A stretch of DNA of 64,000 nt from SB25 sp029560875 (lineage in GTDB: Bacteria > Bacteroidota > Bacteroidia > Bacteroidales > Tenuifilaceae), in contig DAOOPM010000020.1 in the NCBI GenBank assembly GCA_035388225.1, positions 8,307 through 72,306 of the forward strand. Direction: 5' to 3'. Positions 60,346 through 64,000 of the stretch are shown here, piece after piece. The stretch's first letter is position 1. Each line of letters begins with the position of its first letter. The position numbers and the translations under genes are program-made. The notes beneath the pieces were generated by a model. It saw nothing but the letters and a program-made list of their open reading frames with translations, did not search any database and was not told where the DNA came from.

Positions 60346-61782
60346 TTAAATTTCTCGGAGCGAGTAACCTAACTTAAGCAAATTCTCAGGTTTGATAATT
60401 TCCTGTAGTCTTTCCTCGTCAATCAACTTTAAGTTTGCGTTGGCTTCAAAAATGTCGATTTTGGATTGGCGCATCTCGTTGGCAATAATTGCAGCCTTGT
60501 TGAATCCAATAAATGGAAGCAATGCAGTTGTAATTGATGGATTGCTTAATAGTTGTTGTTTGGATTTCTCAATATCAACCTCAATGCCATTCACTAGATT
60601 TTGAGCAACGGTATTGTTTGCTGCAATAAGCAATTTTATAGATTCCAGCAATGCGTGACCTATGGTAGGTATGTAAGCATTTAAGTCTAGCATTCCTTGT
60701 CCTGCCAAACCCGAAATTATCATATCATTTGCGTAAACCTTATGTGCCACGCTAACTACAAACTCAGGAATAACGGGGTTAACCTTTCCCGGCATTATTG
60801 AACTTCCAACTTGCTTTTTTGGTATTGAAATGGCATTGCCAGCCATGTCCGACGCTAGTAACCTTAAGTCCGAAACCATTTTTTCGAGGTTTACTGCGTG
60901 TGCTTTTAGAATTGCGTGAACCTCCACAAATGAGTCTAGGTTTGCGGTAGCATCGTTAAGATTTTCACTACGAGTGAAAGGGAACCCTGTTAGCATTTGT
61001 AAATGCTTGGCAACCTCCATAACAAAGTAGCGTGGAGTGCCAACACCTGTTCCTATTGCACCACCTCCAAGGTTTACAATCTTAATGCGTTCAAAGCATT
61101 TGGATACCCGCCACCAATCGCGTGATAAGGCCTCGCTGTATGAACTAAACAGTTGTGCGTACGATGATGGAACAGCTGCCTGCATTTGGGTGTATCCAAT
61201 TCGTAACGAGTTCCGATGGTCCTTCTCAAGACCCTCAAATCTAGCACGCGTGTTGTTGATTGATTCTTCCAGGAGAACAAGTAACCTCACGGCTGCAATC
61301 CTTAATGCTGTAGGAACAACATCGTTAGTGGATTGGAATATGTTTGCGTGCTCAATTGGGTCTATAATTTTATAATCGCCTGCTTTATGGCCAAGTTTAA
61401 GCAGCGATGCGTTTGCAATAATTTCGTTCACATTCATGTTTATGCTTGTTCCTGCACCTCCTTGAATAGCAGGAACTATGAAATGGTTGAAATAATCGCC
61501 GTTATGAACCTCGGTAGCAACTGATGTTAGGGTCTCGATGATATGGTTCGGAAGAAAGTTAAACTCCTTCAGTTTTAGTTCTGTATCATTCTTGGCCGTA
61601 TGAACAAACTCGTGGTAGGTCATATAGCAAGCCTGCTTAACCAATCCCATTGCCTGGTACCATTCCTTGTGGAATAAACTATTGTCGGGAAAATTTTCCC
61701 GAGCTCTTAAGGAGTGTGTTCCATAAAGGGCATCTTCGGGAATTTCTAGTGAACCAAGGTAGTCGGACTCTTTACGCATCAT
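60346..61782 (-). CDS. aspA: Aspartate ammonia-lyase
   Basis: A 478-residue enzyme of the fumarase/aspartase superfamily that converts L-aspartate to fumarate and ammonia. The signature Gly-Ser-Ser-Ile-Met-Pro-Gly-Lys-Val-Asn-Pro is at about residue 325, and Thr-His-Ser near residue 24 and Asn-Val-Asn-Glu near 120 are in place. It can supply fumarate for anaerobic respiration, fitting the bd oxidase nearby. Starts at Met-Met-Arg; the second Met is possible. Its start lies 9 bases after the stop of the cyclotransferase gene, so the two are probably in one transcript. Confidence 0.9.
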   Translation of the reverse strand: MMRKESDYLGSLEIPEDALYGTHSLRARENFPDNSLFHKEWYQAMGLVKQACYMTYHEFVHTAKNDTELKLKEFNFLPNHIIETLTSVATEVHNGDYFNHFIVPAIQGGAGTSINMNVNEIIANASLLKLGHKAGDYKIIDPIEHANIFQSTNDVVPTALRIAAVRLLVLLEESINNTRARFEGLEKDHRNSLRIGYTQMQAAVPSSYAQLFSSYSEALSRDWWRVSKCFERIKIVNLGGGAIGTGVGTPRYFVMEVAKHLQMLTGFPFTRSENLNDATANLDSFVEVHAILKAHAVNLEKMVSDLRLLASDMAGNAISIPKKQVGSSIMPGKVNPVIPEFVVSVAHKVYANDMIISGLAGQGMLDLNAYIPTIGHALLESIKLLIAANNTVAQNLVNGIEVDIEKSKQQLLSNPSITTALLPFIGFNKAAIIANEMRQSKIDIFEANANLKLIDEERLQEIIKPENLLKLGYSLREI

Positions 61783-61791
61783 TTCTGCTTG

Positions 61792-62874
61792 TTACTTGCT
61801 AACAATTTCAACTTGATATAGTTTGGGCCAGTTTTTCCCTGTAACAAATATTCGCTTGGTGTTAGGGTCGTATGCAATACCATTTAATACATCTTCGTTG
61901 CCCGTTTTATCCGAGTTTTTAAGGATTCCAGTGAAGTCAATTTCCGAAACAACTGCTCCGCTTTGCGGGTCGATTATAACAACACGATTAGTAGTAAAAA
62001 CGTTTGCCCATATTTTACCATCAATATATTCTAACTCATTTAGCATTTTTTGCGGGCCATAATTATCAAATACCTCCATCTTTCTCACTTCACTAAATCC
62101 GTTTGGCTCCATAAAGTAAAGGATGTTGGAACCGTCGCTCATAACAAGTTCATTCCCTATAGTTGTAAGCCCCCAGCCTTGGGTTGCGTAGTTAAAACTG
62201 TGTAGCCTTTTAAAAGTTTCGGCATCGTAAACAAATCCTATGCCGCTTGTCCAGGTTAGTTGGTAAATTTTATCACCAAAAAATGTAATACCTTCGCCAA
62301 AATAATCCTGTTCTAAGTTGTTACTTTGAATTACCTTACCTGTTTCAAGTTCTACTTTACGCAAACTCGATGAGCCATTTTGTCCAGTTCCTTCGTAAAG
62401 GAATCCGTTGTGGTAGAATAATCCTTGGGTGTAGGCCTTGGGGTCGTGGTTGAATGTTTTGATGACCTTATAGGTGTATTTTTTAGGAGAGATGTTTGAT
62501 TTAAGAAAAACACTTGTTGAAGCAGTTTGTCGCTGCCCATTTTTCCATGCCGTCGCATTAATTCTAACAGTTCCAAGTGAATATCCTTTTGTTAGAATGG
62601 AATAGCTGTATTCTTTCAAATTGTCAACCTTGTTGTTGTTAATGTAAAGTATTATGGAGTCGGGTTGCAGGGTGGTTTCAACTAATTTAATTTCAAGGTT
62701 GATTGCTTCTCCAATTGTAAGCGTAGAGCCATTTACTGGTGTGTCAATTCGAATTAAATTAATTGGTTTTTCAGTTGGTTTACTTTCTGCTACGGCCGAT
62801 TGGTCGCCTCTTCCATTTGAACATCCTGCAAATACTAACGATATTGAAAAAATGGCGATTGTTAAAGTCTTCAT
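61792..62874 (-). CDS. Glutaminyl-peptide cyclotransferase lipoprotein
   Basis: A 360-residue lipoprotein, lipobox Val-Phe-Ala-Gly-Cys (Cys18). An immunoglobulin-like N-terminal part (about 40-125) precedes the glutamine cyclotransferase domain (PF05096, about 130-360), a five-bladed propeller type with Ala-Tyr-Thr-Gln-Gly-Leu-Phe-Tyr, Glu-Gly-Thr-Gly-Gln-Asn-Gly and Asn-Glu-Leu-Glu-Tyr-Ile-Asp-Gly-Lys-Ile-Trp-Ala-Asn motifs. It turns N-terminal Gln into pyroglutamate on exported proteins; in the Bacteroidota many signal peptidase I products begin with Gln, as several proteins in this window would. Confidence 0.88.
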   Translation of the reverse strand: MKTLTIAIFSISLVFAGCSNGRGDQSAVAESKPTEKPINLIRIDTPVNGSTLTIGEAINLEIKLVETTLQPDSIILYINNNKVDNLKEYSYSILTKGYSLGTVRINATAWKNGQRQTASTSVFLKSNISPKKYTYKVIKTFNHDPKAYTQGLFYHNGFLYEGTGQNGSSSLRKVELETGKVIQSNNLEQDYFGEGITFFGDKIYQLTWTSGIGFVYDAETFKRLHSFNYATQGWGLTTIGNELVMSDGSNILYFMEPNGFSEVRKMEVFDNYGPQKMLNELEYIDGKIWANVFTTNRVVIIDPQSGAVVSEIDFTGILKNSDKTGNEDVLNGIAYDPNTKRIFVTGKNWPKLYQVEIVSK

Positions 62875-62895
62875 TTTAAATCGATTTTAATTTAT

Positions 62896-63315
62896 TTACC
62901 TAGAAAGAAGTCTTTGAAAAAAGTTCTTTTTTTTATACTGATTAAGAAGGTTCTTTTCCGCAATATGGTCTGGAACACTGGGACAAAGCAATTCCCATAC
63001 CTTACTCCAGCCTACAAATCCACCAATATTTCTATCGTCAATAAAAATATCAACTAAAAGTTTACGTGGCGTTTCGCTGTCCATAACTTCCTCAGGATGA
63101 TTGCGGTTAACTGCATAAAACTCTACACCATTACTCCTACAAAACTCTACAGCCTCCTCTAACGATTTTCCCTCACGAACAGTCCACATAATCAATACAA
63201 ATCCGCGTTTCTGTAGTTCCCGCAAAGTTTCAAAGGCAAATAGCATTGGCTTGCCAATAGCAGGGTAGGCATTTTCTACAATTGTTCCGTCAAAATCAAC
63301 CGCAATCCTAAGCAT
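62896..63315 (-). CDS. HAD-type phosphatase (BT0820-like)
   Basis: A 139-residue HAD-fold protein without a cap domain: motif I Asp7-Phe-Asp9-Gly-Thr, motif II Met-Trp-Thr-Val-Arg, and late Asp-Ile-Phe-Ile-Asp-Asp-Arg-Asn for metal binding. It matches the small Bacteroidota BT0820-type family, sugar phosphatase-like in fold but with unclear substrate. Twenty-one bases downstream lies the cyclotransferase gene, so it may start that operon. Confidence 0.85.
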   Translation of the reverse strand: MLRIAVDFDGTIVENAYPAIGKPMLFAFETLRELQKRGFVLIMWTVREGKSLEEAVEFCRSNGVEFYAVNRNHPEEVMDSETPRKLLVDIFIDDRNIGGFVGWSKVWELLCPSVPDHIAEKNLLNQYKKKNFFQRLLSR

Positions 63316-63453
63316 CGTTATTTAACTAAATGAGTTTCAAATCTACATCAAATTTGCTAAACAACAAGGGGCAAGGGTTGTTGTTTCTAGTTGATAGTAA
63401 TATTGCAAAATCAACGAACATCAACAGGCAAATAGTGTTATTTATCATCGGAG

Positions 63454-63484
63454 TTTGTTCCGTAACCATAAAAATGTAAATTTG
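63454..63484 (+). promoter_or_regulatory. Consensus promoter of the DUF4492-cyd operon
   Basis: TTTG (63454-63457), exactly 19 bases, then TAAATTTG (63477-63484): an ideal Bacteroidota promoter. Transcription would start about 10 bases before the DUF4492 ATG. Confidence 0.8.
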
Positions 63485-63498
63485 TTTGAGTTAAAAAT

Positions 63499-63717
63499 AT
63501 GGATATGATTAAACGCATCTTCCGCTTCTACTACGAGGGTTTTAAAAGTATGACCATTGGCAAAACGCTGTGGATTATTATATTAATTAAACTCTTTGTG
63601 ATGTTTGCAGTTCTTAAGATTTTTTTCTTCCCAAATATCCTAAAACGAAATTTTAAAACCGACGAAGAACGTAGCAACTACGTTATTGAACAGTTAACCA
63701 ATAACCCTAAAAAATAA
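63499..63717 (+). CDS. DUF4492 small membrane protein
   Basis: A 72-residue protein with one membrane helix (about 22-45, Leu-Trp-Ile-Ile-Ile-Leu-Ile-Lys-Leu-Phe-Val-Met-Phe) between charged ends. DUF4492 genes commonly precede cydA in the Bacteroidota and epsilonproteobacteria. It lies 3 bases before cydA here, so it is probably a small accessory subunit of the bd oxidase; this is inference. Confidence 0.85.
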   Translation: MDMIKRIFRFYYEGFKSMTIGKTLWIIILIKLFVMFAVLKIFFFPNILKRNFKTDEERSNYVIEQLTNNPKK

Positions 63718-63720
63718 ACT

Positions 63721-64000
63721 ATGGAACACTTCGACCTTTCGCTGGTCAACTGGTCGCGGGCGCAATTTGCTCTCACGGCAATGTATCATTGGGTTTTTGT
63801 TCCGTTAACCCTAGGACTAGCTTTTATTATTGCGTTTATGGAAACGCTTTACGTTAAAACGGGCGACGAGGAGTGGAAACGAATCACAAAATTTTGGATG
63901 ACCCTCTTCGGAATTAACTTTGCCATTGGTGTTGCAACTGGTATCATTCTGGAATTTGAGTTTGGTACAAACTGGAGCAACTACTCGTGGTTTGTGGGCG
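63721..64000 (+). CDS. cydA: Cytochrome bd ubiquinol oxidase subunit I (5' part)
   Basis: The first 93 codons of cydA, cut by the window end. The sequence has the haem-b595 ligand His23 in Met-Tyr-His-Trp-Val-Phe-Val-Pro-Leu-Thr-Leu-Gly, the Glu-Thr-Leu-Tyr-Val-Lys-Thr and Gly-Ile-Asn-Phe-Ala-Ile-Gly-Val-Ala-Thr-Gly-Ile segments and Glu-Phe-Glu-Phe-Gly-Thr-Asn-Trp-Ser. It is the oxygen-reducing subunit of a high-affinity quinol oxidase. Confidence 0.95.
   Translation, partial: MEHFDLSLVNWSRAQFALTAMYHWVFVPLTLGLAFIIAFMETLYVKTGDEEWKRITKFWMTLFGINFAIGVATGIILEFEFGTNWSNYSWFVG

Noticed and set aside
1..64000. CRISPR array, tRNA or rRNA genes, intact insertion sequence, prophage, integron
   Set aside because: No regularly spaced repeats, tRNA-like cloverleaf, rRNA core or transposase/integrase motifs were seen on reading through the window.

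Overview
The window is a chromosomal segment of a member of the Bacteroidota, most likely the Bacteroidales. Supporting signs are AT-rich sequence with weak Shine-Dalgarno sites, several TAnnTTTG (-7) promoter elements including one ideal TTTG-N19-TAnnTTTG at 63454-63484, and many families typical of the phylum: DUF4270, DUF5689, TonB-dependent receptor with a carboxypeptidase-like domain, IPExxxVDY, DUF4492 beside cytochrome bd, a Cthe_2159-type carbohydrate-binding lipoprotein, and C69 dipeptidase. Lipoproteins often carry acidic residues just after the lipobox cysteine. Cytochrome bd, aspartate ammonia-lyase and the absence of other respiratory genes fit a (micro)anaerobic life, but this is inference.

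Layout. 1-8.4 kb: a GT39-type membrane glycosyltransferase, a DUF1801 protein, an overlapping three-gene operon (DUF4270 lipoprotein, outer-membrane barrel, carbohydrate-binding lipoprotein), a Kelch lipoprotein with a poly-Asp surface-export-like tract, and a pirin. 8.6-15.4 kb: a TolC-MacA-MacB efflux operon followed by a small secreted protein and a LytS/LytTR two-component system. 15.5-18.8 kb: ECF sigma factor, anti-sigma factor, secreted beta-propeller, and an unknown cysteine-containing secreted protein. 19-31 kb: housekeeping genes leuS, purN, acpP-fabF-rnc, then a doubly frameshifted outer-membrane protein gene, an IPExxxVDY protein and an OmpR-type two-component system. 31-33.6 kb: SiaC (DUF1987) followed by a cytoplasmic GH16-fold protein that lacks the acid/base glutamate. 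33.7-41.7 kb: lepA, groEL-groES, secG, a TPR-like protein, lptE, a sigma-54 activator and kdsB. 41.8-48.7 kb: a divergent locus of a secreted EEP-family nuclease/phosphatase facing a TonB receptor and two DUF5689 lipoproteins. 48.7-56 kb: an InaA/Kdo-kinase-like protein and an RND efflux operon (TolC, adaptor, pump) preceded by tetR with two matching operator palindromes. 56-64 kb: a secreted C69 dipeptidase, a gene remnant, a small lipoprotein, a DUF2079 membrane protein, aspA, a glutaminyl cyclotransferase lipoprotein, a HAD phosphatase, and the start of the cytochrome bd operon (DUF4492, cydA), cut by the window end.

The most interesting parts are: (1) the SiaC/GH16-pseudoenzyme pair, with helical repeats fused to a degenerate glycosidase fold and no signal peptide; (2) the EEP nuclease/TonB receptor/DUF5689 locus, which looks like a system for using extracellular nucleic acid or organic phosphate; (3) the tetR efflux operon with two nearly identical operators and an internal terminator; (4) a possible sigma-54-like promoter with an upstream perfect palindrome in front of groES, beside a sigma-54 activator gene. 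No tRNA, rRNA, CRISPR array, intact insertion sequence or prophage was seen. All family assignments come from reading motifs by eye; no database search was run.
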